Below the pieces are notes generated by a model that was given only the letters and a program-made list of their open reading frames with translations, did not search any database and had not been told where the DNA came from. Source: Gemmatimonadota bacterium (lineage in GTDB: Bacteria; Gemmatimonadota; Gemmatimonadetes; Longimicrobiales; Gaopeijiaceae). From it: DNA of 64,000 bases. The position numbers were made by a program, and so were the translations under genes. Shown one piece after another: positions 43,536 to 52,828 of this stretch. The stretch spans positions 1-64,000 of the forward strand of contig JAJDXS010000023.1 in NCBI GenBank assembly GCA_022823145.1. Direction: 5' to 3'. How positions within the stretch are numbered: position 1 is the stretch's first letter; the number at the start of each line of letters is the position of its first letter.

Positions 43536-46091
43536 TCAGCTGCCGCCCGACCCTCCCAACCCCAGAGCCTCCGCCTGCTGACGCACGTCGTTGCGGTCGC
43601 GCACCATGAGTTCGGGATACCTGGCGAGCACGTCGTCCGGGAAGCCCGAACCCACACGCTTCACGTAGCGGTCCAGGAATCCCAGCACCAGGTCGTTCTG
43701 GATGGCGGTGAACTTCGCGGTGATTCCCGGTTCACCAAGGGCGGGCAGAGCCTCCGGGACCCCGAGGAGCTCCGGGAGGTCCGAAATGCCGACATGCTGG
43801 ATCCCCGGGATCATGATCCGGTGGATGTCGTCGCGCAGTCCCGCCGTGGCGAGCCGCTCGTAGGCGAGATCGCCCGGTGTGGGCGCGCCGGGGCCGTAAT
43901 CGCCGCGGTACACCGACATCTCGGGGGGCATGGCGGCCATCACGAGAGTCGGATCGGAGTTGAGCATCAGGAAGGGCGTGCGCAGGTCGGCGTCGATCAG
44001 CTCGGCGGTCCAGTAGCCGCCGTCGAGGTTGATCGCGGCGTGCGCCCGACGGTCACCCTGGGCCAGCATCGCCGCGATGTATCCGCCGTAGGACATGCCC
44101 ATGTAGCCCCGGCTGTCGTGGTCGATCGCGCCCGCAACCGGCATGGCCGTATCGGGGACATCCATCTCCTCCAGCCGGTCGAGGACGAACCGTACGTCCG
44201 CTTCCCACACGGGCGAGAGCTGGCCGAGCGAAGTGGTGCGCAGCTGCCTGAGGTAGATCGGCAGGGCGTCCAGGGCCTCCGCCAGGCTCGGGGGGTAGTG
44301 GACGGTCATGCTCGCCGAATTCGCGGCATATCCCATCAGGTCGTCCATGATCCGCGGCGACAGGGTGGCCATGTCGCCGTTCGGATATACGATTCCGCCC
44401 GATTCGTATGGATGGCCGACCGACACGACGATATACCCGTTGGCAGCGAGGTGTTCGAAGAGCGCCGTCTGCTGTGCCGGGTAGGACGTGTAACCGTGGT
44501 TGAACCCGATCACGGGGAACCTGCCTGAAGAGGGGGCCGCGCCGCCATGGCTGTTGGTGGCCAGCGCCTGGCACCCTCGCAACGCGTCCGGGGGTTGCTG
44601 GAGCGCGGCCATGAGCGGGCCGGCGAGCGCACCGGCCTCCCCCTCGGCGAAGTACGGGCGCGGTGTCGAGGATCCGGGATTGGCGGCCGGATACCAGGCG
44701 CGGACGTAGAGGCGGCGGTGATCGGTGGGAGTCGGCGCGTACTGCGCGCTGTGGATGGGGTCGGTCAACTCGAACTCGATGGTGCCGACCGTATGCGGTC
44801 CTTCCACCGGCGGCCAGTTCCGGCAGTTGGCGGCGTAGTCGTAGTCGGCCTGTGCAGGTGCACCTTCCTGTCCGGCCGCGGGTGCGTCGGCGGCGGCCAT
44901 CGTGCTCCCGCCGCCGCCCGCCGCCCCACCGCCCGTGGGCGCGAATCTCTGCACGCGCCTGCCCGTGGAGGCCTCGCCCACGTAGACGTTGCCCCGCGAG
45001 TCCACATCCATCCCATGCGGGCGGATGAACTGGCCCAGCTGGCGCCCGCCGCGGCCGAACTCGCCCACTACCTCCAGATCCGAGCGGCGCAGGATCCAGA
45101 CCTTGTGGTTGGTCCCGTCGGCGAGGTAAAGCCAGCGCTGCCCGGCGTCGGGCGAAAACGCGATCACGAACGCCGATCCGGACGCCCTGGTGAGCGGCGC
45201 GATGGTCTTCTCGGTCACAAAGGTGCCGTCCTGCTGGAAGACCTGGATGCGGTTGCCGCGCCGGTCCGCGACGTAGATCAGGCCGTCGCTGGATCCCCTC
45301 AGGTCGTGCACGGTCGAGAACTGGGGCGGGAGAGGGCTGTCCGCCATGCGGGCCGCATAGTCGTAGGCGGCCTCGTCGTCGGGGGGTTCGCCGTAGGCGC
45401 CCCAGTGACGCAGGTACGCCCCCGTGTCGCCGTCGTAAACAATGACGCGCCGGTTGCGGTAGCCGTCGGCGATGTAGACCTCGTTGGTTTCCGGATCAAC
45501 CCAGATGCCGGCCGGGCCGCCCAGGAGGTCGGTGTTGTTGCTGCCGCCGTTTTCGTCGTAAGCGCCGAGGGTGATGAGGTGCTGGCCGTCACGGGTGAAC
45601 TTCATGACGCGGTGGTGCCGGAAGGTCCCGATCCACACGAACCCGTTGTGGTCGATGAAGAGGCCGTGGGAGTTGCGCGGGAACTCGGAGACGTCCTGCG
45701 TGGCGGGGTCGCCCCACGCCTGCACCACCCTCCCGTCCGTGTCGAACTCGATCACCACGGGCGCGGGCACGCAGCACTCCCCGAGAGGCGGATCCTGCAC
45801 CGCGGCTATCTCCTCGGGCGTGAGCGTCTCCGGCAGGTGCGTGATCCAGACATGGTCCTGATCGTCGACGAACACGGAGGTGATCGATCCCAGAATCCAG
45901 TCGTTGGGCAGGTGTTGGGGCCACGATGGGTCGACCTGGAAGGCGGGCGGCGTTGCGCCTGCCGAGCCGGAGTCGCCTTCGGGACCTCCCGGGTCCGTCG
46001 AGCAGGCGGCAACAAGCAGGCAGGCCGCCGGGAGCAGGGTGATGGACAGGCGCCCGAGCGGGGTGCGGGGCCGCGTCTTGATGCGGGGCAT
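43536..46091 (-). CDS. Lipoprotein fusion: NHL beta-propeller plus alpha/beta hydrolase
   Basis: 851 residues from ATG 46091, with GGAGGA upstream. The leader GRLSITLLPAACLLVAACSTD ends in lipobox LVAAC. Residues of about 50-390 are NHL repeats (NSHGLFIDHNGFVWIGTF, GPAGIWVDPETNEVYIADGY, LRGSSDGLIYVADRRGNRIQ, IRPHGMDVDSRGNVYVGEAS). A Gly-Ala-rich linker (GGGAAGGGGSTMAAADAPAA) leads to a hydrolase resembling the platelet-activating-factor acetylhydrolase group: FPVIGFNHGYTSYP, SVGHPYESGG and nucleophile MGMSYGGYIAAMLAQGDRRA. It may bind a surface ligand with one half and cleave an ester or amide with the other. This pairing looks unusual. Confidence 0.8.
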   Translation of the reverse strand: MPRIKTRPRTPLGRLSITLLPAACLLVAACSTDPGGPEGDSGSAGATPPAFQVDPSWPQHLPNDWILGSITSVFVDDQDHVWITHLPETLTPEEIAAVQDPPLGECCVPAPVVIEFDTDGRVVQAWGDPATQDVSEFPRNSHGLFIDHNGFVWIGTFRHHRVMKFTRDGQHLITLGAYDENGGSNNTDLLGGPAGIWVDPETNEVYIADGYRNRRVIVYDGDTGAYLRHWGAYGEPPDDEAAYDYAARMADSPLPPQFSTVHDLRGSSDGLIYVADRRGNRIQVFQQDGTFVTEKTIAPLTRASGSAFVIAFSPDAGQRWLYLADGTNHKVWILRRSDLEVVGEFGRGGRQLGQFIRPHGMDVDSRGNVYVGEASTGRRVQRFAPTGGGAAGGGGSTMAAADAPAAGQEGAPAQADYDYAANCRNWPPVEGPHTVGTIEFELTDPIHSAQYAPTPTDHRRLYVRAWYPAANPGSSTPRPYFAEGEAGALAGPLMAALQQPPDALRGCQALATNSHGGAAPSSGRFPVIGFNHGYTSYPAQQTALFEHLAANGYIVVSVGHPYESGGIVYPNGDMATLSPRIMDDLMGYAANSASMTVHYPPSLAEALDALPIYLRQLRTTSLGQLSPVWEADVRFVLDRLEEMDVPDTAMPVAGAIDHDSRGYMGMSYGGYIAAMLAQGDRRAHAAINLDGGYWTAELIDADLRTPFLMLNSDPTLVMAAMPPEMSVYRGDYGPGAPTPGDLAYERLATAGLRDDIHRIMIPGIQHVGISDLPELLGVPEALPALGEPGITAKFTAIQNDLVLGFLDRYVKRVGSGFPDDVLARYPELMVRDRNDVRQQAEALGLGGSGGS

Positions 46092-46357
46092 GGTTCCTCC
46101 GTCTGATTTGGCGAGTTGGCCGGATCCTGCCGAACCCGAACCGGCATTGACAGCAAGGTACACGCCTTCGGGGCTTCGTGCCGCCCCGGATCTGTCCTAT
46201 CCGAACATCGCGATGTCCCTGGTCATCCCCGCGGACCCGCGGTGGGGGGCGGCAGGGCGCGTTCTGGGCTGCGATCCCCCGTTACTTGCCCACCCGCCCG
46301 GCCCTTCCTACCGTCCCGCCTTCGCGACAGCCCCCATCACCGGACAGGAACAAGGTC

Positions 46358-47827
46358 ATGAAACGCCGACTCCGCTCTCGATTCCATCTGCTTCTTCCCG
46401 CGGTGCTCATCCTTGCGGTCTTCTGGCGCACCCCCGCCGACGGGCAGTCCGTCGAGGCGGGCAAGGATGCCGCGCTCGCGCACGCCGCGGATCTCGACGA
46501 TCTGGTCGCGGAGATGTCGAACCGGCTCTGGGATTTCGCGGAGATCGCCCTGGAAGAGCACCAGTCGGCCGGCTACCTGGCGGAAGTGCTGGAGGACGAA
46601 GGCTTCGCCGTCGAGACCGGGGTCGCCGGGATGCCCACCGCGTTTATCGCCTCGTGGGGCTCGGGGCGGCCGATTCTGGGTGTGCTGGCCGAGTACGACG
46701 CGCTGCCCAACATCGGGAACGCGGCGCAACCGGGCCGCGCGCCTCGCGACGACGGCCACATCCACGGCCATGGATGCGGGCACAACCTCTTCGGCGCGGC
46801 TTCGGTGGGGGCGGCGATCGCGATCAAGCGGATGATGGCCGAGCACGGGACCACCGGGACCGTCCGCCTCTACGGCACGCCCGCCGAAGAGACCGTGGTG
46901 GGGAAGGTGTACATGGCACGCGACGGCCTCTTCGACGATCTCGACGCGTCGATCGTATGGCACCCGGGGCAGAGGACTGCGGTGAGCAACAGCCGTGCCC
47001 AGGCGCTGAACAACTTCGAGGTCAGCTTCCGGGGACAGGCCGCGCACGGGGCCGCGGATCCCTGGAACGGGCGGAGCGCGCTCGATGCGGTGGAACTCAT
47101 GAACCACGGCGTGAACATGATGCGGGAGCACATCGAGCCGAGTGCGCGCGTCCACTATGTCATCCCCAACGCCGGCGAGGCCCCGAATGTAGTGCCGGAA
47201 TACGCGCGTGCCTGGTACTACGTCCGGGATACGACGCGCGCGGCCGTCGAGGAGAACTACGAGTGGATCCTCGACATCGCGCAGGGGGCCGCACAGATGA
47301 CGCGCACCGAGCACGAGGTCTTCCTGATCACCGGTGTGCACACCTACACCCTGATCCGCCCTCTGCAGGAGGCCATGCAGGCGAATCTGGAGAGGGTGGG
47401 ACCGCCTCGGTTCAACGACGCCGACCAGGCGTTTGCGCGGGAACTGCAGGGGTTCCTGGAAGTGGAGCAGTCGGGGCTCCGCGATACGATCGACGCGCTT
47501 CCCGACGCGCCGGTCCCGGCCGGCGGCGGTTCCTCGGACGTGGCCGAGGTCAGCTACCTCACACCTACGGTCGAGTTCAGCGTGACCACGGCTGCCGAAA
47601 ACATCCCGTGGCACTCGTGGGCGACGAGCGCTTCACACGGGACCTCCGGCGCGGTCAAGGGGGCGCAGGTGGCGACGAAAGCACTGGCGCTGATGGGGGC
47701 GGAACTGATTCTGGATGCCGAACTGCTGCGTCGCGCGAGGGAGGCGCACGCCGAGGCAACGGGCGGGGTTCCGTACAGGTCGCCGATTCCGGAGGGGCAG
47801 CAGGTGCCGCTGCCGACCCGGGACTAG
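46358..47827 (+). CDS. Exported M20-family amidohydrolase (AbgB-like)
   Basis: 489 residues from ATG 46358. The signal peptide FHLLLPAVLILAVFWRTPAD is followed by ILGVLAEYDALPNIGNAA, HIHGHGCGHNLFGAAS with metal-binding His, RLYGTPAEETVVGKVYMARD with the Glu-Glu pair, and ASIVWHPGQRTAV. NRAQALNNFEVSF-like dimerisation strands follow and AENIPWHSWATSASH closes the metal site. Relatives cleave p-aminobenzoyl-glutamate or other N-acyl amino acids with two metal ions. Its stop shares a CTAG palindrome with the opposite-strand small gene. Confidence 0.9.
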   Translation: MKRRLRSRFHLLLPAVLILAVFWRTPADGQSVEAGKDAALAHAADLDDLVAEMSNRLWDFAEIALEEHQSAGYLAEVLEDEGFAVETGVAGMPTAFIASWGSGRPILGVLAEYDALPNIGNAAQPGRAPRDDGHIHGHGCGHNLFGAASVGAAIAIKRMMAEHGTTGTVRLYGTPAEETVVGKVYMARDGLFDDLDASIVWHPGQRTAVSNSRAQALNNFEVSFRGQAAHGAADPWNGRSALDAVELMNHGVNMMREHIEPSARVHYVIPNAGEAPNVVPEYARAWYYVRDTTRAAVEENYEWILDIAQGAAQMTRTEHEVFLITGVHTYTLIRPLQEAMQANLERVGPPRFNDADQAFARELQGFLEVEQSGLRDTIDALPDAPVPAGGGSSDVAEVSYLTPTVEFSVTTAAENIPWHSWATSASHGTSGAVKGAQVATKALALMGAELILDAELLRRAREAHAEATGGVPYRSPIPEGQQVPLPTRD

Positions 47828-48069
47828 AGGTTGAATTCGGTCCTGGGGCGTCCTTCAAATGGGACAACGGGCGGCACCACCAACGACTCCGCGCGTTGGT
47901 GGCCCACCGCGGGTCCGCACACGTGGTCGATATCGGCCGACGTGCGCTCGTGCTCCGCCGCATTGAGGCGAATAATCCCGCTGGCGCCGAAAATCAGTCC
48001 CAGGGACAGGAAAAGTCCCAGTGCGGAAATGCGCCAGTTCATGCGTCGTTTCAGGTGTAGCGTCGTCAT
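47824..48069 (-). CDS. Small single-helix membrane protein of unknown function
   Basis: 81 residues from ATG 48069, with GGGAGGGAG directly upstream. A basic N-terminus (MTTLHLKRRMNWR) precedes one helix, ISALGLFLSLGLIFGASGII, then a soluble tail with one Cys (DIDHVCGPAVGHQ). Its TAG stop and that of the M20 gene on the other strand are the two strands of one CTAG. No family was recognised. The start is divergent from the P1 peptidase. Confidence 0.55.
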   Translation of the reverse strand: MTTLHLKRRMNWRISALGLFLSLGLIFGASGIIRLNAAEHERTSADIDHVCGPAVGHQRAESLVVPPVVPFEGRPRTEFNL

Positions 48070-48284
48070 TTCTCCCTCCCCCTGGCGTCTCGCGTCCCAG
48101 TCGCGCTCTGTATGGCCGGGGTAACCAGCAAGAAGCGTGCCACAAATCTCCGTTCCGGGCGCCGCGCGGCCTCCGCATGTTGGGATGTGCGGGCGCGGGC
48201 GGAGGTTGCACCGGAGCCGCTCGGGTGCCGGCCGGTTATGTTGATGCGGTTGGTGCAAAACGAGGCCCCCGGTCGGGAGAAGCC

Positions 48285-49391
48285 ATGATCCGCAAGTCGT
48301 TTGTCGGGGTCGCAGTCCTGGTCGCAGTCCTGATGGCGCCCCTTTCCGCCGCGCCCCAGGAAGGAGGCGGTGTGGCAGAGGGTACGAACCCGGCCGGCTC
48401 AATCACCGACGTGCCCGGTATCCGCGTCGGGCAGTACACCTACGTCGATGCCAACACCGGCTGCACGGTCGTGATCGCCGACGGGGGAGCGGTCGGCGGG
48501 GTGGATGTCCGCGGCGGCGCTCCCGGGACGGTCGAGACCGACCTGCTCGACCCCGTCAACACCGTGCAGGAAGTCAACGCGGTCGTGCTCTCGGGCGGGA
48601 GCGCCTTCGGCCTCGCCGCACGGCAGGGCGTCGTGCGCTACCTGGAAGAGCGCGGCGAGGGCTACCGCGTCGGGGGCGGCCTGGTCGTCCCGATCGTGCC
48701 GGGCGCGATCATCTTCGATCTGCGCCTCTCGGGCGGCGTGCGGCCCGGCCCCGATTGCGGCTACGAGGCCGCGACCGGCGCCACCACCGGGACCGTCGCG
48801 GAAGGGAGCGTGGGCGCGGGCGCCGGCGCCACGGTGGGCAAGATGCGGGGCGGTGGCGGCGCCATGAAGGGTGGCATCGGCACGGCCTCGATCACCCTCG
48901 CGAACGGACTCGTGGTCGCCGCGATCGTCGTGGTCAACGCCGTCGGCGACGTGATCGACCCCTCGACGGGCCAGGTCGTGGCGGGCGCACGCGGCGACAA
49001 CAACGAGTTCCTCGACGCTCGCCGCATCCTGCGCGGCTTGGTGCCCCCCCGTATTCCCGGTGATGCCCCCGCCCCACCACCCGACCCGCAACCCGGCCAA
49101 AACACCACCATCGGCATCGTCGCCACCAATGCGCGCCTCACCAAGGCCGAGGCCACCAAGGTCGCCCGGATGGCGCACGACGGCTTCGCCCGCGCCATCG
49201 TGCCCGCCCACACCCCCGGCGACGGCGACACCATCTTCTCGCTGGCCACCGGGACCCTCACCGACGGCTTCAGCACCAGCCAGGTCGGCGCCCTCGCGGC
49301 CGAGGCCATGGCCGACGCGATCCTGCAGGCGGTGCGCGAGGCGCACGGGCTGCCGTCCATCCCCGCCGTCCGCGACCTGCCCGGCACGTGA
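48285..49391 (+). CDS. P1-family (DmpA/S58) aminopeptidase, exported
   Basis: 368 residues from ATG 48285, with GGAGA 5 bases upstream. A signal peptide (FVGVAVLVAVLMAPLSAAPQ) is present. Family signs are ITDVPGIRVGQYTY, VNAVVLSGGSAFGLAARQGV, GVRPGPDCGYEAATGA, VGAGAGATVGKMRGG and QNTTIGIVATNARLTKAEA, where the Thr after Asn is the probable autocatalytic nucleophile, and HDGFARAIVPAHTPGDGDTI. These enzymes release D- or beta-amino acids from peptides. The downstream symporter begins inside its stop (GTGA), so the two are coupled: hydrolysis outside, uptake of the product. Confidence 0.9.
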   Translation: MIRKSFVGVAVLVAVLMAPLSAAPQEGGGVAEGTNPAGSITDVPGIRVGQYTYVDANTGCTVVIADGGAVGGVDVRGGAPGTVETDLLDPVNTVQEVNAVVLSGGSAFGLAARQGVVRYLEERGEGYRVGGGLVVPIVPGAIIFDLRLSGGVRPGPDCGYEAATGATTGTVAEGSVGAGAGATVGKMRGGGGAMKGGIGTASITLANGLVVAAIVVVNAVGDVIDPSTGQVVAGARGDNNEFLDARRILRGLVPPRIPGDAPAPPPDPQPGQNTTIGIVATNARLTKAEATKVARMAHDGFARAIVPAHTPGDGDTIFSLATGTLTDGFSTSQVGALAAEAMADAILQAVREAHGLPSIPAVRDLPGT

Positions 49392-50761
49392 ACCCGACCC
49401 TCGTCGGCCTCCTCGCCTACGTCGTCCTCATCACCGCGGTCGGCCTCGCCATCGGGCGCCGCGTCTCCGGCACCGGCGACTTCTTCGTCGCGGGACGCTC
49501 GCTGGGACCCGGCCTCCTCTTCGCCACGCTCCTCGCCGCCAACATCGGCGCCGGATCCACCGTGGGCGCGGCCGGACTCGGCTACCAGAACGGCCTGGCC
49601 GCCTGGTGGTGGGTGGGGTCGGCCGGCGTCGGCACCCTGGCGCTCGCCGTCTGGCTCGGACCCCGGATCTGGCGCGTCGCGCGGGACCATTCCCTCCTCA
49701 CCGTCGGCGACTACCTGGAACACCGCTACGGCGCCTCGGTCCGCGCGACGATCGCCGTCCTCCTCTGGCTGGGCACGCTCGCGATCCTCGCAGCGCAGCT
49801 GATCGCCATGGCCTGGATCCTGAACGTGGTCGCGGGCGCCCCCCGCTGGCTCGGCGCGGTCGCCGGCGGCGCGGTGATGACGGTGTACTTCGTCGCCGGG
49901 GGGCTGCTGAGTTCGGCGTGGGTCAACCTGGTGCAGCTTGTCGTGCTCGTGTGCGGGTTTCTGATCGCGGTCCCGCTCGCCATCGGGCACGCGGGCGGCG
50001 TGTCGGCGCTAATGGCGAGCGCCCAGGCCCTCCCCGGCCACCTCGACTTCATGAGCAACGGCGAGTCCGGGTGGATGTACCTGATGCTGCTCGCGCCGGC
50101 CTTCATCGTGTCGCCGGGAATCCTCCAGAAGACCTTCGGGGCGAGGAGCGAGCGGGCCGTTCGCATGGGACTGCTGGCCTGCGCGGCCGCGCTCATGCTG
50201 TTCGCGTTCCTGCCGCCCGTGCTCGGCATGGTCGCACGCGCCGTCGCTCCAGGGCTTGAGAGCCCCGATGCCGCGCTCCCGACCATCCTGACCCAGGGCG
50301 TCCCGGCGTGGGTCGGGCTGCTGGGGCTGGCGGCGGTCCTGTCCGCCGAGATCAGTTCGGCCGATGCGATCCTCTTCATGCTGGCGACCTCCCTGTCGAA
50401 GGACCTCTACCGGCGCTTCGTGAACCCCCGGGCTACGGACCGCCAGGTGCTCAGGGTGGCGCGCGGCGCGGCGCTGGCTGGCGGCGCGGCAGGCGTTGCG
50501 CTGGCCGTGGTGCTCCCGGGCGTCGTCGAGTCGCTGACGCTCTTCTACTCGCTCCTCGGGGTCAGCCTCTTCGTGCCGATCGTGGCGGGGATCCATTCGC
50601 GGCGTCCCGGCGTCGGCGAGGCGCTGGCCGCGGTGGCGGCCGGTGTGGTGGCCCTGCAGGTGGCCGGATCGCCCGCGTGGGGTCTGCTCTTCGCGGCTGC
50701 GGCCTACGCGGCTCTCTTCCTCGTGCGCCGCGTCATGTCAAGCAAACACGACAATATGTAA
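49388..50761 (+). CDS. Sodium:solute symporter (SSS family)
   Basis: 457 residues from GTG 49388, overlapping the peptidase TGA. About 13 helices. VSGTGDFFVAGRSLGPGLLF and ANIGAGSTVGAAGLGYQNGL match the SSS N-terminus; EISSADAILFMLATSLSKDL is the Na+-site helix with its conserved Ser-Ser-Ala-Asp. It lies between a P1 aminopeptidase and a hydroxyproline dehydratase, so an amino acid such as a proline derivative is the likely cargo. The link is contextual. Confidence 0.88.
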   Translation: MNPTLVGLLAYVVLITAVGLAIGRRVSGTGDFFVAGRSLGPGLLFATLLAANIGAGSTVGAAGLGYQNGLAAWWWVGSAGVGTLALAVWLGPRIWRVARDHSLLTVGDYLEHRYGASVRATIAVLLWLGTLAILAAQLIAMAWILNVVAGAPRWLGAVAGGAVMTVYFVAGGLLSSAWVNLVQLVVLVCGFLIAVPLAIGHAGGVSALMASAQALPGHLDFMSNGESGWMYLMLLAPAFIVSPGILQKTFGARSERAVRMGLLACAAALMLFAFLPPVLGMVARAVAPGLESPDAALPTILTQGVPAWVGLLGLAAVLSAEISSADAILFMLATSLSKDLYRRFVNPRATDRQVLRVARGAALAGGAAGVALAVVLPGVVESLTLFYSLLGVSLFVPIVAGIHSRRPGVGEALAAVAAGVVALQVAGSPAWGLLFAAAAYAALFLVRRVMSSKHDNM

Positions 50762-50806
50762 TCTTACGTTTACAAGCACGACCATTCTCATCCCGGTGTC
50801 GAGGCC

Positions 50807-51817
50807 ATGAAGCCCCACATCCCCGAACTGCACACCTGCGAGATGCACACCGGCGGCGAGCCCGTCCGGATCGTCACCCATGGCTACCCCGACATCCCGG
50901 GCCCCACGATCCTGGACAAGCGGCGGTACGCGCGCGAACACCTCGATCACCTGCGCCGCTTTCTCATGCACGAGCCGCGTGGCCACAACGACATGTACGG
51001 GGTGATCCCCGTCGAGCCGGACCACCCCGGCGCCGACCTGGCGGTGCTCTTCTGCCACAACGAGGGCTACTCCACCATGTGCGGCCACGCCACCATCGCG
51101 GTGTCGCGGTGGGCGGTGGACCAGGGGCTGGTGGCGGCGCGCGAACCCCGCACGAAGGTGAACGTGCAGTGTCCCTGCGGCCTCGTCACCGCCCACGTGC
51201 AGGTGCGGGACGGACGTTCAGGCGTGGTCCGCTTCGAGAGCGTCGGTGCGTTCGCGCCGCTGCTCGACGCCGAGGTAGAGGTGGAGGGTGCGGGCACGGT
51301 CGAGGTCGACGTCGGCTACGGCGGCGCCTTCTACGCCTTCATCCCGGCGGCGCGCTTCGGACTCGACGTGCGCACCTCGCCGGCCCGCTCCCTGGTGGAC
51401 GCCGCGTGGGCGGTGACCTGCGCGGCCAAGGCGCAACTTGAGCTGGATCATCCGGGGCACGCCGACCTGGCCTTTCTGTACGGCACCATTCTGACCGACG
51501 GCACCCTGGGCGACGAACGTCCCAGCGCGAACGTGTGCGTCTTCGCGGACCGTCAGGTCGACCGCAGCCCGACGGGCAGCGGGGTCACGGCCCGCATGGC
51601 GATTCAGAGGGCGCGCGGACAGGCCGGTATGGGGGACGAGCGGCGCTTCTCGAGCGTGACGGGCGCGGTCTTCACCGGCTGCATCGTCGAGGAGACACGG
51701 GTGGGCGACCACGACGCCGTGACGGTGCTGGTGGGCGGCGAGGCCCACTACACCGGCGAGGCGCGCTTCCGGGCCGAGGAGGGCGACCGGCTCGCGGGAG
51801 GGTTCACGGTGCGGTGA
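50807..51817 (+). CDS. trans-3-hydroxy-L-proline dehydratase, proline racemase family
   Basis: 336 residues. The family box STMCGHATIAVSRWA carries catalytic Cys92. The second active-site position, Cys in proline racemase and 4-hydroxyproline epimerase, is Thr256 in VDRSPTGSGVTAR. The Cys/Thr pair is the known mark of trans-3-hydroxy-L-proline dehydratase, which makes delta-1-pyrroline-2-carboxylate. The N-terminal MHEPRGHNDMYGVIPV also fits. The gene is 45 bases after the symporter. 3-hydroxyproline occurs mainly in collagens, so it suggests an animal or sponge protein source. Reductase partner not found here. Confidence 0.9.
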   Translation: MKPHIPELHTCEMHTGGEPVRIVTHGYPDIPGPTILDKRRYAREHLDHLRRFLMHEPRGHNDMYGVIPVEPDHPGADLAVLFCHNEGYSTMCGHATIAVSRWAVDQGLVAAREPRTKVNVQCPCGLVTAHVQVRDGRSGVVRFESVGAFAPLLDAEVEVEGAGTVEVDVGYGGAFYAFIPAARFGLDVRTSPARSLVDAAWAVTCAAKAQLELDHPGHADLAFLYGTILTDGTLGDERPSANVCVFADRQVDRSPTGSGVTARMAIQRARGQAGMGDERRFSSVTGAVFTGCIVEETRVGDHDAVTVLVGGEAHYTGEARFRAEEGDRLAGGFTVR

Positions 51818-51894
51818 TTACGTCAGCCGGGCATTGGCGGTGCTCCGGGACGAACCGCATACTGTAGCCGCACGATCTCAAAGGAGCGGGTGGC

Positions 51895-52791
51895 ATGAAG
51901 AGCGGAAGCATCGACAGGAAGCAGTTTCTGCAGGCGGCCGGACTGGGGTTGCTGGCCGGATGCGCAGGCGAGGGGGCCTCGCGGGGCGGCGAGCCGGGTG
52001 AGGCCGGGACGGCCGCCGGAGCGCGCCCCACCCTCGATCCCCCGCTCGATCGCATCGGCGTACAGCTCTACACGGTGCGCTCGCTCATGGCCGACGACGT
52101 CGCCGCGACGCTCGACGCCATGGCCGCCATCGGATATCGCGAAGTCGAGTTCGCCGGGTACTTCGGCCATGGGGCGGGCGAAATCCGGGGCTGGCTGAAT
52201 GCCGCCGGGCTGACCGCACCCGCCGCCCACGTCGGTATCCCGGAGCTGACCGAACCCGGCCTGGATGCGTCCATCGAGGCGGCGCTCGCAATCGGGCACG
52301 AGTGGCTGGTCCTGCCCTCGATCGGCCCCGGGATGCGCACCGCGGACGGCTACCGCGAGGTCGCGGGAATCCTCAACGCTGCGGGCGCACGGGCCGCTTC
52401 GGCAGGGCTGAGGATCGGCTACCACAACCACGGCTTCGAGTTCGAGACGGTGGGGGACGATGCGGTCGCGCGCACCGGCTACTCGATCCTGGTCGAGCAC
52501 CTCGACCCGGCGCTGGTCGACCTCGAGATCGACTTCCACTGGTCCACCGTCGCCGGGGCCGACGTGCTGGCGCTGTTCGCCGAGTATCCGGGGCGGTTCC
52601 CGCTCTGTCACGTCAAGGACATGACCGCCGGCGGCGGCATGGCCGACGTGGGCGCCGGCGTGATCGACTGGGCCGGCCTGTTCGCGCGGTCGGACCAGGC
52701 CGGACTGAGGCACTACTTTGTCGAGCACGACCAGCCGGGCGATCCGCTGGCTTCGGTGCAGGCCAGCTACCGTTATCTCTCCGGGATGTGA
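51895..52791 (+). CDS. Sugar phosphate isomerase/epimerase-like TIM barrel, exported leader
   Basis: 298 residues from ATG 51895, with AAGGAG 8 bases upstream. A Tat-like lipoprotein leader (DRKQFLQAAGLGLLAGCAG) is followed by the AP-endonuclease-2-type barrel: DRIGVQLYTVRSLM, GYREVEFAGYFGH, LRIGYHNHGFEFE, VDLEIDFHWSTVAGAD and PLCHVKDMTAGGG. Metal ligands (Glu, Asp, His, Glu) are in place. Family members isomerise keto-sugars or inositol derivatives. It heads the run up to 57224. An outside location for such an enzyme is common in Gemmatimonadota-like and Planctomycetes-like genomes. Confidence 0.85.
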   Translation: MKSGSIDRKQFLQAAGLGLLAGCAGEGASRGGEPGEAGTAAGARPTLDPPLDRIGVQLYTVRSLMADDVAATLDAMAAIGYREVEFAGYFGHGAGEIRGWLNAAGLTAPAAHVGIPELTEPGLDASIEAALAIGHEWLVLPSIGPGMRTADGYREVAGILNAAGARAASAGLRIGYHNHGFEFETVGDDAVARTGYSILVEHLDPALVDLEIDFHWSTVAGADVLALFAEYPGRFPLCHVKDMTAGGGMADVGAGVIDWAGLFARSDQAGLRHYFVEHDQPGDPLASVQASYRYLSGM

Positions 52792-52828
52792 TGCCGGACA
52801 TCCCCCCGCGACGCGCAAGGAGACGCGA

